Shown here in pieces: positions 22,595 through 31,328 of a stretch of DNA of 64,000 bases. How positions within the stretch are numbered: the first letter of the stretch is position 1; each line of letters opens with the position of its first letter. This DNA is from Aquilutibacter rugosus (GTDB lineage: Bacteria > Pseudomonadota > Gammaproteobacteria > Xanthomonadales > Xanthomonadaceae), in the NCBI RefSeq assembly GCF_036541335.1, contig NZ_JAZHBO010000002.1:1-64000 (forward strand), written 5' to 3'. The translations under genes were made by a program, and so were the position numbers. The notes below the pieces were generated by a model. The model ran no database searches, was not told the origin of the DNA, and worked only from the letters and a program-made list of their open reading frames with translations.

Positions 22595-23566
22595 TTAGTC
22601 TGCAGCGCCCTGCGGCGGACGCGGACCGGCACCACCACCTCGGCCACCACGGCGCCGACGACGCGTAGCTCCCGTGCGCTTGACGCCCTTAGGCGGCAAC
22701 TTGGCATTGGCCGATGTGGCCAGCTTGGCGGCGCGCAATTCCGGCGGGACTTCGCGACCGGCAACCTGGACAATCTGCGGTGACTCGCTATCGAGGCGCA
22801 ACGCCGTCAGACGACCGCCCCATACTGCACCGGTATCAATGCTGTGCACGCCGTTGGTGATGTTCAAGCCTAGGGTGGACCAGTGACCTACTACCAGCTT
22901 CAGGTCGCGACGGACCATGCCCGGTACGGCAAACCACGGATACAGACCTGCGGGTTGTTCGCCCTGCGCGGTCTTGGCTTCGAATTCGATGCGGCCACGC
23001 GGCGTCACGTAGCGCATTCGCGTCATGATGTTGATGATGGCGCGGCACTGTTCCAGCCCGCCCAGCTGCGGATTCCATGCCGGCTTGTCGCCGTACATGT
23101 TGCGCAACAGACGCTGGAACTGCTTGCCGTGCAGTTTCTCTTCGACAATGCGTGCACAGCGTTGTGCCTGCTCGATGGTCCACGACGGATGCAGACCGGC
23201 ATGCACCATGCCCCAGCCGAGTTCGTGATCAACATGGAACAGTGGTTGCGAACGTAGCCATTCGAGCATGGCGTGAGCATCATCGGCCATCACCACACGT
23301 TGCAGATCCGGGTTGACCTTGCGCTGTTCCTCGAGCGTCCGTTGGCCGACAGCGAGCAAGGACAGATCGTGATTGCCCAGCACCACAGTGGCATGCTCAC
23401 GCAGCGAATGCACGAGACGCAATGTCTCCAGCGACTGACCGCCACGGTTCACCAGATCGCCGCAGAACCACAGTCGGTCCTGCGCCGGATCGAAATTAAT
23501 TGCGTCTAACAGGCGCCGAGTTACCTCGTAGCAGCCCTGCAAGTCGCCGATTGCCCATACCGCCAT
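22595..23566 (-). CDS. apaH: Bis(5'-nucleosyl)-tetraphosphatase (symmetrical)
   Basis: A 323-residue metallophosphatase splitting Ap4A to two ADP and removing Np4 caps from RNA. The metal motifs are intact: IGDLQGC at the start, WFCGDLVNRGG, VLGNHDLSLL and VHAGLHPSW. E. coli ApaH has 280 residues. The surplus is a C-terminal tail after about 285 that becomes strongly basic, with TRRRRRGGRGGG before a Pro-rich end. This resembles RNA-binding RG-rich tails. It is the last gene of the lptD-surA-pdxA-rsmA-apaG-apaH operon. Confidence 0.95.
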   Translation of the reverse strand: MAVWAIGDLQGCYEVTRRLLDAINFDPAQDRLWFCGDLVNRGGQSLETLRLVHSLREHATVVLGNHDLSLLAVGQRTLEEQRKVNPDLQRVVMADDAHAMLEWLRSQPLFHVDHELGWGMVHAGLHPSWTIEQAQRCARIVEEKLHGKQFQRLLRNMYGDKPAWNPQLGGLEQCRAIINIMTRMRYVTPRGRIEFEAKTAQGEQPAGLYPWFAVPGMVRRDLKLVVGHWSTLGLNITNGVHSIDTGAVWGGRLTALRLDSESPQIVQVAGREVPPELRAAKLATSANAKLPPKGVKRTGATRRRRRGGRGGGAGPRPPQGAAD

Positions 23567-23578
23567 CGTGACTCCCCG

Positions 23579-23965
23579 TTAGTGCAACGTGCGAGGAATG
23601 GTCAGGGTAAACGGAGGAATCGGGGCCTGGAAGTGCGTGCCGTCGTCGGCCAGCATGTCATAGCTGCCACGCATCGTCCCGAGATCAGTCGGCAAGATAG
23701 CGCCGGACGTGTACTCGAAACCCTCGCCTGGCTGCAGCCACGGTTGCTCGCCGACTACGCCCTCGCCATGCACCTCTTCGGTGTGGCCGTTGGCATCGGT
23801 AATAACCCAGTGGCGCGCCAGTAGCTGGGCAGGCACGTTACCGCTGTTGCGGATCCAGATGGTATAGGCGAACACGTACCGATCCTGCTCGGGGACCGAT
23901 TGTTCATCGACATATTGGGTGGTGACGTCAATGTCGATGGCGTAGTCGCTCTGGTGATTCTCCAT
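23579..23965 (-). CDS. apaG: ApaG protein (DUF525)
   Basis: A 128-residue protein of a single fibronectin-III-like ApaG domain, with [49 protein letters not shown] and MRGSYDM motifs. It is associated with ApaH, and its biochemical role is unsettled. ATG at 23965 overlaps the rsmA stop (TGATG). A GTG one codon earlier is possible. Confidence 0.96.
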   Translation of the reverse strand: MENHQSDYAIDIDVTTQYVDEQSVPEQDRYVFAYTIWIRNSGNVPAQLLARHWVITDANGHTEEVHGEGVVGEQPWLQPGEGFEYTSGAILPTDLGTMRGSYDMLADDGTHFQAPIPPFTLTIPRTLH

Positions 23966-24834
23966 CACGCCATTTTAAGCGAGTTCGCCAGCCGTACAAA
24001 ATCGGCGACCTCAATCTGTTCAGCGCGCAGGTCCGGACGCAGTCCCACGGCCTCGATGGCGGCACTGTCACAGATCTTGGACAGGGCATTGCGCAGGGTT
24101 TTGCGGCGCTGGCCGAAGGCATCACGGACCACCGAAGTAAACATGGCAGGATCGGCGACCCCGATCTCGGCGGGCGGGCGCGGAACCAGCCGAACTACGG
24201 CTGAATCCACCTTGGGTGGCGGATTGAAGGCCTCGGGCGGCACATCGAACAGCGGCGTGACCTCGCAGTAAGCCTGCAGCATCACGCTGAGCCGACCGTA
24301 GACCTTGCTGCCGGGGCCGGCGGCCATACGGTCGACCACTTCCTTTTGCAGCATAAAGGTCATGTCCTTGATCGCGGCGGCGTGGTCCAGGGCATGGAAC
24401 AGAATCGGCGACGACAGGTTATACGGCAGGTTGCCGACCAGACGGATGCGCAGATCGTCGTGATGGCCTTCGTCACGGGCCAGAGCCGTGAAATCGACCT
24501 CCATGACGTCGCGGTGGATCACGCGCAAGGTACCGTGCGGACGCGCCGCCTCGCTCAGCGGAAAGATCAGGTCGCGATCGTACTCAATGACCGTCAGACG
24601 GCCGTGTGCATCGAGCAGGGGCAGTGTAATGGCACCTTGGCCCGGGCCAATCTCCACCAGCCGATCATCGGGTTGCGGCTGCACCGCGCGCACAATCTGG
24701 TCGATGACTCGGCCATCGGTCAGAAAGTGCTGGCCGAACTGCTTCTTGGCGGCCTTGTCGAATCCGGCGGCGGTATTGCGGCCGTCCAGACGCGATTGCG
24801 ACGAGCGGTGATTTGAGGATTTGCGGGTTGCCAT
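23965..24834 (-). CDS. rsmA: 16S rRNA dimethyladenosine transferase
   Basis: A 289-residue SAM-dependent enzyme that dimethylates A1518 and A1519 of 16S rRNA. Motifs: [26 protein letters not shown] (motif I), [25 protein letters not shown] (the NLPY catalytic motif IV) and [14 protein letters not shown]. The N terminus has a basic extension of about 30 residues. ATG 24834 starts 4 nt after the pdxA stop and is preferred to an upstream in-frame ATG inside pdxA. Confidence 0.96.
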   Translation of the reverse strand: MATRKSSNHRSSQSRLDGRNTAAGFDKAAKKQFGQHFLTDGRVIDQIVRAVQPQPDDRLVEIGPGQGAITLPLLDAHGRLTVIEYDRDLIFPLSEAARPHGTLRVIHRDVMEVDFTALARDEGHHDDLRIRLVGNLPYNLSSPILFHALDHAAAIKDMTFMLQKEVVDRMAAGPGSKVYGRLSVMLQAYCEVTPLFDVPPEAFNPPPKVDSAVVRLVPRPPAEIGVADPAMFTSVVRDAFGQRRKTLRNALSKICDSAAIEAVGLRPDLRAEQIEVADFVRLANSLKMA

Positions 24835-24838
24835 GCGG

Positions 24839-25852
24839 CTATTGTCGCCGATGCATGGCCATCTGCGCACATTGTTTTATGGCCTGCGCAAAACTGCCAA
24901 GGTCTGCCACGCCCCGCCAGGCGATATCCAGTGCGGTGCCGTGATCGACCGCTACGCGCGGGTAGGGCAGCCCCAGCGTGATATTGACCGCCTCGGCAAA
25001 CCCCGAGTATTTCAGAACCGGCAGGCCTTGGTCGTGATACGCCGCAATGACTGCATCCCACTGTTGCAGTTTTTTCGGCAGGAAGGCCGTGTCGGCCGGC
25101 AACGGATCCGAGAGGACCATGCCTTCGGCGCGTAGTTTCGCAATCACCGGTGCAAAGACGCGGAGCTCCTCGTCCCCCATATCGCCCTGTTCGCCGGCGT
25201 GCGGGTTCAGGCCGAGAATTAGCAGGCGCGGATTGGCAATGCCAAAGCCACGCTGCAATGCGAGATGCGTGATGCGCAAGGTGCGCTCCATGGACTCGGC
25301 AGTGATGGCATCGGCAACGGCGCGCAACGGCAAGTGCGTGGTCTGCAGCGCCACGCGCAAGCGCGAGTGCGCCAGCATCATCACCACCGAGGTCCCCGCG
25401 CGTTGTGCCAGCCACTCGGTGGTGCCTGAGTAATCAAATCCGGCTTGTTTTAAGACATGTTTGTGCGTGGGGCCGGTGACCAGTCCCTGCACCTGTCCGG
25501 CCAATGCCAGATCACTGCCCAGATTCAGTGCATTGATCACCGCCGCCGCATTGTGCGGATCGACCTGACCTGCAATCGTCTCGCGCTCCTGCACAAGCGG
25601 GCAAATCACCGCGCGCGCGGCTTGCTCGCGTGCCCATTGCAAGGCCGCTTCCCATTGCGAAGGATCCGCCGCAGTCACCTCGCGCAGCTCCAAAGGCAAG
25701 TGCAATGCCGCCGCCGCGTGGTGCAGCGTTTGCCGATCGGCCAATACCAGTACATCGGCAGGAAGGGCCGTCTGCAGCGCACGCACAGTCAGCTCCGGAC
25801 CCACGCCTGCGGGTTCGCCGGGAATCAATGCCAGTAGTGGGCGCGAAGTCAT
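24839..25852 (-). CDS. pdxA: 4-hydroxythreonine-4-phosphate dehydrogenase
   Basis: A 337-residue NAD-dependent enzyme of pyridoxal phosphate synthesis. Typical stretches: IPGEPAGVGPELTVRAL, TGPTHKHVLKQAGFDYSGTTEWLA with metal-binding His, LGLNPHAGEQGDMG and AAYHDQGLPVLKYSGFAEAVNITLGLP. Length is near E. coli PdxA (329). It lies in the conserved surA-pdxA-rsmA-apaG-apaH cluster. Confidence 0.97.
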   Translation of the reverse strand: MTSRPLLALIPGEPAGVGPELTVRALQTALPADVLVLADRQTLHHAAAALHLPLELREVTAADPSQWEAALQWAREQAARAVICPLVQERETIAGQVDPHNAAAVINALNLGSDLALAGQVQGLVTGPTHKHVLKQAGFDYSGTTEWLAQRAGTSVVMMLAHSRLRVALQTTHLPLRAVADAITAESMERTLRITHLALQRGFGIANPRLLILGLNPHAGEQGDMGDEELRVFAPVIAKLRAEGMVLSDPLPADTAFLPKKLQQWDAVIAAYHDQGLPVLKYSGFAEAVNITLGLPYPRVAVDHGTALDIAWRGVADLGSFAQAIKQCAQMAMHRRQ

Positions 25853-25875
25853 GGTCTCAGTTTAAGCGAGCACAG

Positions 25876-25907
25876 CCAAAGGCCCAAGCAATTGCCCGGG
25901 CCTTTGG
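25876..25907 (-). other. Intergenic hairpin between surA and pdxA
   Basis: CCAAAGGCCC (25876-25885) pairs with GGGCCTTTGG (25898-25907), a perfect 10 bp stem with a 12 nt loop. No T tract follows on the minus strand, so it looks like an RNA-stability or processing element rather than a terminator. Confidence 0.5.
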
Positions 25908-25934
25908 CGTGAAACGGTGAGCGCGCAGCTGAGC

Positions 25935-27239
25935 TTACGGCGTAGCGGCTTCATCTTCGAAGCCGGGCAGCATGTACTGCACAAAGGCCTCGTTGCGCAT
26001 GGAGCGCAGGAAGCGACCCCATTCTTCTTCGAGCTTGCGACGACCGACGGCCTCGCGGGCCTGCTCGCGCAGAGCCTGGTCGCCACCGGGGACACTACGC
26101 AGGTCCTGACGCTGGATGATGTGGTAACCGGCAGCGGTGCGCACCGGCGTCGAGATGGCACCGTTGGCGAGGTTTTGCAGAGCGGTTGCCAGCTCGGGAC
26201 CGTGACGATCGGGTTCAAACCAGCCCAGATCGCCGCCATTGGCCTTGGTTTCAACGTCCTGTGAGTAGTCGCGGGCAGCCTTGGCAAAATCAGCACCTTT
26301 GCTTAGACGCTCATACAAGTCCTGTGCGCGCTTTTGCGCCGCTTCGTCGCCGTCGGCGCCGACTTTGACCAGGATGTGACGTGCTTTGTACTGGGTGATA
26401 TTGCCTGCGGCGGCGCCTTCGCGCACGTCAACGAGCTTGATGATCTGGAAGCCGTTGGGGCCACGCAGCGGCGCGCTGAACTGGCCGGGCTGCAGACCGC
26501 GGATGGTGTCCACCAGGGCGGCCGGGATATCGGCGACCGAGCGCCAACCCAAGTCACCGCCCTGCAGCGCATTGGAAGCGTTGGAATATTCCGTTGCCAC
26601 CGCGCCGAAGTCCGCACCCGCATTCAGCTTGGCAGCAGCGGCATTGGCACGCTTTTCCGCATCGGCAATCTGTGCGGCCGTCGCGCCTTCGGGCGTAGCG
26701 ACCAGGATGTTGGCCAGGTGCAACTGCGGACCGGAGGCCGGCGAGTTCTTGAGATAGTTATCAACTTCGGCTTCGGACACGTTGACGCGTTGCTGGGCAA
26801 ATGCCTGCTGCAGTCGTTGCGTGTAGATCTCGTCGCGCAGGGCGGCGCGGTAGTCCGCAAAGTTCAAACCTTGCCTCTCGACATTGGCGCGAAGTTGATC
26901 CGGAGTCCAGCCGTTTTGCTGGGCCACTGCGTTCAAAGCGGCGGTGATGTCTTCGTCTGTGACATTGACGCCGCTGGCTTGCGCGCGCGCAACCTGCAAC
27001 TTGGTCATTACCAGGCGCTCCATGACCTGCTTGCGCACCGCCGCCTCGGAAGGCTTGGCACCGTTGCTCTGCTGTGCCAACTGCGCACTGTAGGTCCGCA
27101 TGGCGCGATCAAATTCGCTGCGCAGGATGACATCTTCGTCGACCGTAGCGGCAATGCTGTTGAGTGGCGTTGTCGTCTGTGCAAAGGCCGGTGCGGCCAG
27201 CAGCAAGGCGGTCAAAGAAATTGTGAAAAATGGTTTCAT
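25935..27239 (-). CDS. surA: Periplasmic peptidyl-prolyl isomerase and chaperone
   Basis: A 434-residue periplasmic chaperone for outer membrane proteins. The signal peptide is MKPFFTISLTALLLAAPAFA. The SurA N-terminal domain (about 22-170) contains LNSIAATVDEDVILRSEFDRA. Two parvulin domains follow: the first with LHLANILVATPEGATAAQI and GGDLGWRSVADIP, the second with YKARHILVKVGADGDEAAQ and GGDLGWFEPDRHGPE. Its start is 3 nt past the lptD stop, so it is made together with one of its main clients, LptD. Confidence 0.97.
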   Translation of the reverse strand: MKPFFTISLTALLLAAPAFAQTTTPLNSIAATVDEDVILRSEFDRAMRTYSAQLAQQSNGAKPSEAAVRKQVMERLVMTKLQVARAQASGVNVTDEDITAALNAVAQQNGWTPDQLRANVERQGLNFADYRAALRDEIYTQRLQQAFAQQRVNVSEAEVDNYLKNSPASGPQLHLANILVATPEGATAAQIADAEKRANAAAAKLNAGADFGAVATEYSNASNALQGGDLGWRSVADIPAALVDTIRGLQPGQFSAPLRGPNGFQIIKLVDVREGAAAGNITQYKARHILVKVGADGDEAAQKRAQDLYERLSKGADFAKAARDYSQDVETKANGGDLGWFEPDRHGPELATALQNLANGAISTPVRTAAGYHIIQRQDLRSVPGGDQALREQAREAVGRRKLEEEWGRFLRSMRNEAFVQYMLPGFEDEAATP

Positions 27240-27242
27240 TAA

Positions 27243-29645
27243 TTAATCCGGGTCTTTAGCGTCGTTGCCGGTGGTGCGGTCATTGAGCGCCGGCGGGATC
27301 AGGTACAAGTCGTCACGGTCATAGCCCAGGATCGAGCGACGCAAAATGCGGCGCGTATCCTGACCTGCGGAACCGAGACCCTTGAGTTCAAATTCAAAGT
27401 TGATGGCATCGTCGAGATTGCCGGACCGATCACGCAAATAGCGGCGAGCCACTACACGCGCTGCGATACAGCAGCTTTCCCACTGGACGCCGGCCAGCGA
27501 TTCGATGGTCTTATTGTCGAGCAGCGAATAGTAGTGGCGGCCAACCACGCTCCAGTTGGGATTGATCGGGTACAGGAAGGAGAAGTCGGCCTGTTTCACT
27601 AGATCTTCAGAGGTGACCGGGCTGCGACGGTGACGATAGGCCAAATTGACCACGCCCTGGTTGCCCATCAGGTAACGGGCACGCACGGACATCAGGTCGC
27701 GACCACCGCGCTTGGGATCCCACTGGTAGCTGGAATTGACCAGCCAGCGATCAGTCGGAGCGAACGAAGCCTCAGCCACGTAAGCCGATTTGCCCTGGAG
27801 CAGCGGCGTTTCGCCCGGCATGGCGACTTGCACGCCCTTGAAGTAGCGAATCTGTCCAAGCGACAGCGAAAGTCGTTCCTGACCCGTATCCTCGCTGATA
27901 AAGCGAGTGGTTAGCGCCGTAGTGAGCTGATTGGCGTCGGACTGACGGTCGGCACCCGTGTAGCGGTTGTCACGGAACAGCTGACCCCAGCTAAACGTGA
28001 ACGGTACGGTATCGAACGTCGGCAGATCGGACTGATCCTCGTACGGGGTATAGAGGTAGTAGATTCGCGGTTCCAGGGTGTTGAGATATTTGACACCCTT
28101 AATCTGCACGTGGCGATCGTAGTACATGCCGGCATCCAGGCTGGCAATCGGCAAGCTGCGCGACGGCGAACTGTTTCCGCCCAGACGCGCTGCCAGATCC
28201 TTGTCAATCTGATAAGTCGTGTAGCGATACTGCAGCTTGGGTGTGACGAACCAGCTGGCGCCCTGCAAAGGCATGGATACATACGGACGCACATCCAGGC
28301 GCGACCCGCCGTCGTAAACCTGATGACGGAAATTGACCAGCTCTGCTGCCAGACCGGTTTCGAACTTACCGAACGGGCGGTTGTATTCGAAGAGCGCGCG
28401 CGGCAGGCGATCAAACGGAAGCGATGCTTCGGTTAGTGTGTAATCGGCAATCTGGTAGTGATCGGCCGAGAGCGATGCGCTCCAGTACTTGCCACGACCG
28501 TAAAGCCCCGCCGTGCTCGTCACCATGTACTCGGCCAGGCCGTAGCGAGAGGTATTGAAGTCTTCGAGATAGTGGCGATCGCTGACCCAGTTCAAGTTGC
28601 TCGAGGCCCACCATTGGCGATTGAACTGGTGGAAGTTCCGCAGGCTGAACATGCCGCGATTGTCGGGTGACTCGGGTTCCGGGTACGGATTGCCGTTGTC
28701 ATCGTGCAGATAGCGGTCCGGGTCATTGGCCGGCAGCCGGTCGTTCGGCAGGAAGTTGGCCTGCACGATGCCATTGCCGCGTTCGTATAGCCAGCGGAAT
28801 TCACCTGCGACAGCCAGTCCCCGTTCGCTCATCAGGCGCGGCGTGATGGTGGCATCGTAATTCGGTGCCAGATTGATGTAATACGGCTGCTTATAGTCAA
28901 AGCCGTTACGGCCCGAGAGACTAATGGCCGGATACAGCAGGCCGGTGCGGCGCCGATCATCGATCGGGAACTTGAAATAGGGCATGTACAGCACCGGCAC
29001 CTTGCCGATGCGCAACTTCGCGTTATGCGCCGTTGCAAAGCCGGACGCGTTGTCTACGCGGATTTCGTCGGCTTGCACTTCCCAGCGACGCTCTTCGGGT
29101 GGGCAGGTGGAATACGTTGCACCCGCCATTGTGCCCAGATCGCCCTGGAAGGTAATCTTGTTTGCCACACCATTGCCGCGACGCGACAGCAGTTGGTACC
29201 TCAGATCCTCGACGGTGTGCAGATCCGATTCCTGATTGCCCGATGCGTGAGCAGCACGCAGGCGCAGATTACTGTCCTGATACCGGACCGAACCGGATGC
29301 CTCATAGTCACCGGTCTCATCGTTGTACTGGAGATTGTCGGTGCCAAGGAACTGATCGCCCCGATGCAGATTGACATTGCCGGAGAAGGTCTGATTGGTC
29401 TCGTCGCCCTCGGCAGTATCGCCCTCGATGTCAGTAGGCTGACCGAGGCGGTTCAGGGCATCAGAGGAGGGGCGGCCCGCGTCTTCAAAACGCGGTACGG
29501 CATCCTGAATAGGACACAGACCCCAGTCGAGATGATCGTAATCCTTGGCCATAGCCGGTAGGGCGGCTAGAACTGCCAAGGTTAACGGCAGCAAACGAAG
29601 AGTTTTGCTCACGCAATAGGATCCGGGACGTAGAAAATCAATCAT
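27243..29645 (-). CDS. lptD: LPS-assembly protein LptD
   Basis: An 800-residue outer-membrane beta-barrel that inserts lipopolysaccharide into the outer leaflet with LptE. An N-terminal OstA/LptA-like jellyroll (about 55-190: GNVNLHRGDQFLGTDNLQYN) precedes the LptD barrel with VPVLYMPYFKFPIDDRRRTG and VGVQWESCCIAARVVARRY near residue 740, where the paired cysteines form the functional disulfides with a Cys near the N terminus (LCPIQD). ATG 29645 has AGGG upstream. A GTG at 29612 gives a cleaner signal peptide (SKTLRLLPLTLAVLAALPA) and may be the real start. First gene of the six-gene operon ending at apaH. Confidence 0.95.
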   Translation of the reverse strand: MIDFLRPGSYCVSKTLRLLPLTLAVLAALPAMAKDYDHLDWGLCPIQDAVPRFEDAGRPSSDALNRLGQPTDIEGDTAEGDETNQTFSGNVNLHRGDQFLGTDNLQYNDETGDYEASGSVRYQDSNLRLRAAHASGNQESDLHTVEDLRYQLLSRRGNGVANKITFQGDLGTMAGATYSTCPPEERRWEVQADEIRVDNASGFATAHNAKLRIGKVPVLYMPYFKFPIDDRRRTGLLYPAISLSGRNGFDYKQPYYINLAPNYDATITPRLMSERGLAVAGEFRWLYERGNGIVQANFLPNDRLPANDPDRYLHDDNGNPYPEPESPDNRGMFSLRNFHQFNRQWWASSNLNWVSDRHYLEDFNTSRYGLAEYMVTSTAGLYGRGKYWSASLSADHYQIADYTLTEASLPFDRLPRALFEYNRPFGKFETGLAAELVNFRHQVYDGGSRLDVRPYVSMPLQGASWFVTPKLQYRYTTYQIDKDLAARLGGNSSPSRSLPIASLDAGMYYDRHVQIKGVKYLNTLEPRIYYLYTPYEDQSDLPTFDTVPFTFSWGQLFRDNRYTGADRQSDANQLTTALTTRFISEDTGQERLSLSLGQIRYFKGVQVAMPGETPLLQGKSAYVAEASFAPTDRWLVNSSYQWDPKRGGRDLMSVRARYLMGNQGVVNLAYRHRRSPVTSEDLVKQADFSFLYPINPNWSVVGRHYYSLLDNKTIESLAGVQWESCCIAARVVARRYLRDRSGNLDDAINFEFELKGLGSAGQDTRRILRRSILGYDRDDLYLIPPALNDRTTGNDAKDPD

Positions 29646-29732
29646 GCTAGCTTGCCCTAAGCGGACCATTCGGACAATCCACGACGGGGACGTTCAGTTA
29701 TATTCATTCAGACAGAATTATAGGTCACCACT

Positions 29733-30134
29733 ATGCAACCCATCGAAAAAGACGATTCCCAGTGGCGCCGGGAGCTGACTGAGGAGCAGTATCTGGTCTG
29801 CCGCTGTTCGGCGACGGAGCCTCCTTTTACGGGCCGGTACTGGGACCATCATGAGCCTGGCACCTATGTTTGCGTGGCTTGCAAGCAGGAATTGTTTAGC
29901 TCGAGCGCCAAGTTTGACTCGGGTAGCGGTTGGCCCAGCTTTGTGCAGCCGATTGCACCTGAACGGGTATCGGAGCGTGCAGATAGCAGTCACGGTATGC
30001 AGCGCATCGAAGCCGTTTGCGCAGTTTGCGACTCGCATTTAGGGCACGTCTTCCCGGATGGGCCCTTGCCCACAGGTCTTCGTTACTGCATTAACTCGGC
30101 GGCACTGGATTTTGTCGCCGAACCCGATTCGTAA
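29733..30134 (+). CDS. msrB: Peptide-methionine (R)-S-oxide reductase
   Basis: A 133-residue cytosolic enzyme reducing R-methionine sulfoxide. Zinc is bound by two Cys pairs, VCVACKQE and [12 protein letters not shown], the catalytic cysteine is in RYCINSAAL, and GSGWPSF is the substrate-binding signature. Length equals E. coli MsrB (137). It is divergent from lptD across 87 nt and convergent with the adenosyltransferase gene. The matching MsrA gene is 7.5 kb away. Confidence 0.96.
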   Translation: MQPIEKDDSQWRRELTEEQYLVCRCSATEPPFTGRYWDHHEPGTYVCVACKQELFSSSAKFDSGSGWPSFVQPIAPERVSERADSSHGMQRIEAVCAVCDSHLGHVFPDGPLPTGLRYCINSAALDFVAEPDS

Positions 30135-30159
30135 CCCGGTCGAAGGCGAGGCGAGCGCC

Positions 30160-30711
30160 TCAGCGGCGCTGGTGCTGCCAGATGGTCTCACCGTGACCGG
30201 ACTGGCGTGCCATCACGCGCGCCAGCACAAACAGCAGATCGCTAAGACGATTGAGATAGCGGATGGCCTCGGGGCGGACCGTCTCCACACGGCTCAACTG
30301 CACGGTCTCGCGCTCGGCACGGCGAACCACCGTGCGCGCGATATGGCAGCGTGCAGCGGCCTCACCGCCGCCCGGGAGAATAAAATCGCTCAGTGCGGGC
30401 AGATCGGCATTGAACGCATCAAGCTCCTGCTCCAGCCGTGCAATATCGGCATCAAAGATGGCTGCGTGTCCGGGAATGCAAAGCTCGCCACCTAGATCGA
30501 ACAACTGGTGCTGCACTGTGGTCAGCAGGGATTGGATGCGCTCGTCCAACCCCGGCGTGGCCAGAATCAGCCCAATGCAGCTATTGGCCTCATCGACCGT
30601 GCCGTAGCTGCCGACTCGCGCACTGTCCTTGCCGATCCGTTCGCCGTTACCCAGGCCCGTGGAGCCATCGTCACCGGTGCGTGTATAGATCTTGGACAGC
30701 CGATTGCCCAC
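30160..30711 (-). CDS. Cob(I)alamin adenosyltransferase, PduO type
   Basis: A 183-residue enzyme transferring the adenosyl group of ATP to cob(I)alamin. The P-loop-like N terminus IYTRTGDDGSTGLGNGERIGKD binds ATP. VGSYGTVDEANSCIG, DFILPGG and the signature RYLNRLSDLLFVLAR are diagnostic of the PduO/MMAB family. No cobalamin biosynthesis or B12-dependent gene lies in the window. The adjacent membrane protein on the same strand, 6 nt upstream, may supply the corrinoid. Confidence 0.94.
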   Translation of the reverse strand: MGNRLSKIYTRTGDDGSTGLGNGERIGKDSARVGSYGTVDEANSCIGLILATPGLDERIQSLLTTVQHQLFDLGGELCIPGHAAIFDADIARLEQELDAFNADLPALSDFILPGGGEAAARCHIARTVVRRAERETVQLSRVETVRPEAIRYLNRLSDLLFVLARVMARQSGHGETIWQHQRR

Positions 30712-30717
30712 AGTGGA

Positions 30718-31293
30718 TTAGACCGTCTGTGCGCGCAGAGCCGGGGTGCCGCTGCGCAGCAACTGGAAGCCGCCGAACAGGAAGGCGCTGTACATCAGCG
30801 TCGAGATCAGCGACCACTTGACGAAGGGGATGCCGGCCACATAGGCCATTCCCAGACCGGCGACGGTCTTGGGATACTGCGGATCCGCCAGGAACGCGCC
30901 GAAGTTGGTCGTCAGGAAAAACATGGCAGTGCTGGCGACTGCTGCGGTGGCAACCGCTACCGAGGACTTGCGGTTACGCAGCGCAAAGCCGATTACAGTG
31001 CACAGCACAGTGGCGCCCAGCACGATCAGTTGCCCTGTGCTGCCCACATAATCGCCGTACAAACCGCCGTTGATATAGCCCAAAGCCACGTCCGAAATGA
31101 CGACTGCCAACACCGGTACCAGCAGGGCCGAGTTGCGGCTCGCAAAGAATGCACCACCGAACAGACCAACGGCTGCAATCGGGCTGAAGTTCGGCGGATG
31201 CGGCAACAGGCGCGAGAGGCATGCCAGCACGATCATGGCGGCGAGAATCAGTGGCCCGACGGCCAGACGAGGGTTGGTGGTGTTCATGTTCAT
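30718..31293 (-). CDS. Small integral membrane protein, DUF6580-like, possible corrinoid transporter
   Basis: A 191-residue, very hydrophobic protein with about five to six membrane helices. The pattern CLSRLLPHPPNFSPIAAVGLF, then VLAVVISDVALGY, resembles DUF6580-type proteins, which look like ECF-transporter S-components (BtuM-like). Cys25 and Cys98 are present; BtuM uses a membrane cysteine to handle cobalamin. It is co-transcribed with the cob(I)alamin adenosyltransferase (6 nt gap), which supports a corrinoid role. Family assignment is from memory of the motif and the transport role is inference. There is no room for a cobalamin riboswitch in the 35 nt before ubiH. Confidence 0.7.
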   Translation of the reverse strand: MNMNTTNPRLAVGPLILAAMIVLACLSRLLPHPPNFSPIAAVGLFGGAFFASRNSALLVPVLAVVISDVALGYINGGLYGDYVGSTGQLIVLGATVLCTVIGFALRNRKSSVAVATAAVASTAMFFLTTNFGAFLADPQYPKTVAGLGMAYVAGIPFVKWSLISTLMYSAFLFGGFQLLRSGTPALRAQTV

Positions 31294-31328
31294 TTGAGAG
31301 CGCTCCTAGGAACCATTAGGATAACGCA

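Noticed and set aside
31294..31328. Possible cobalamin riboswitch before the DUF6580-like gene
   Set aside because: Only 35 nt separate it from the divergent ubiH, far too short for a B12 riboswitch of about 200 nt.
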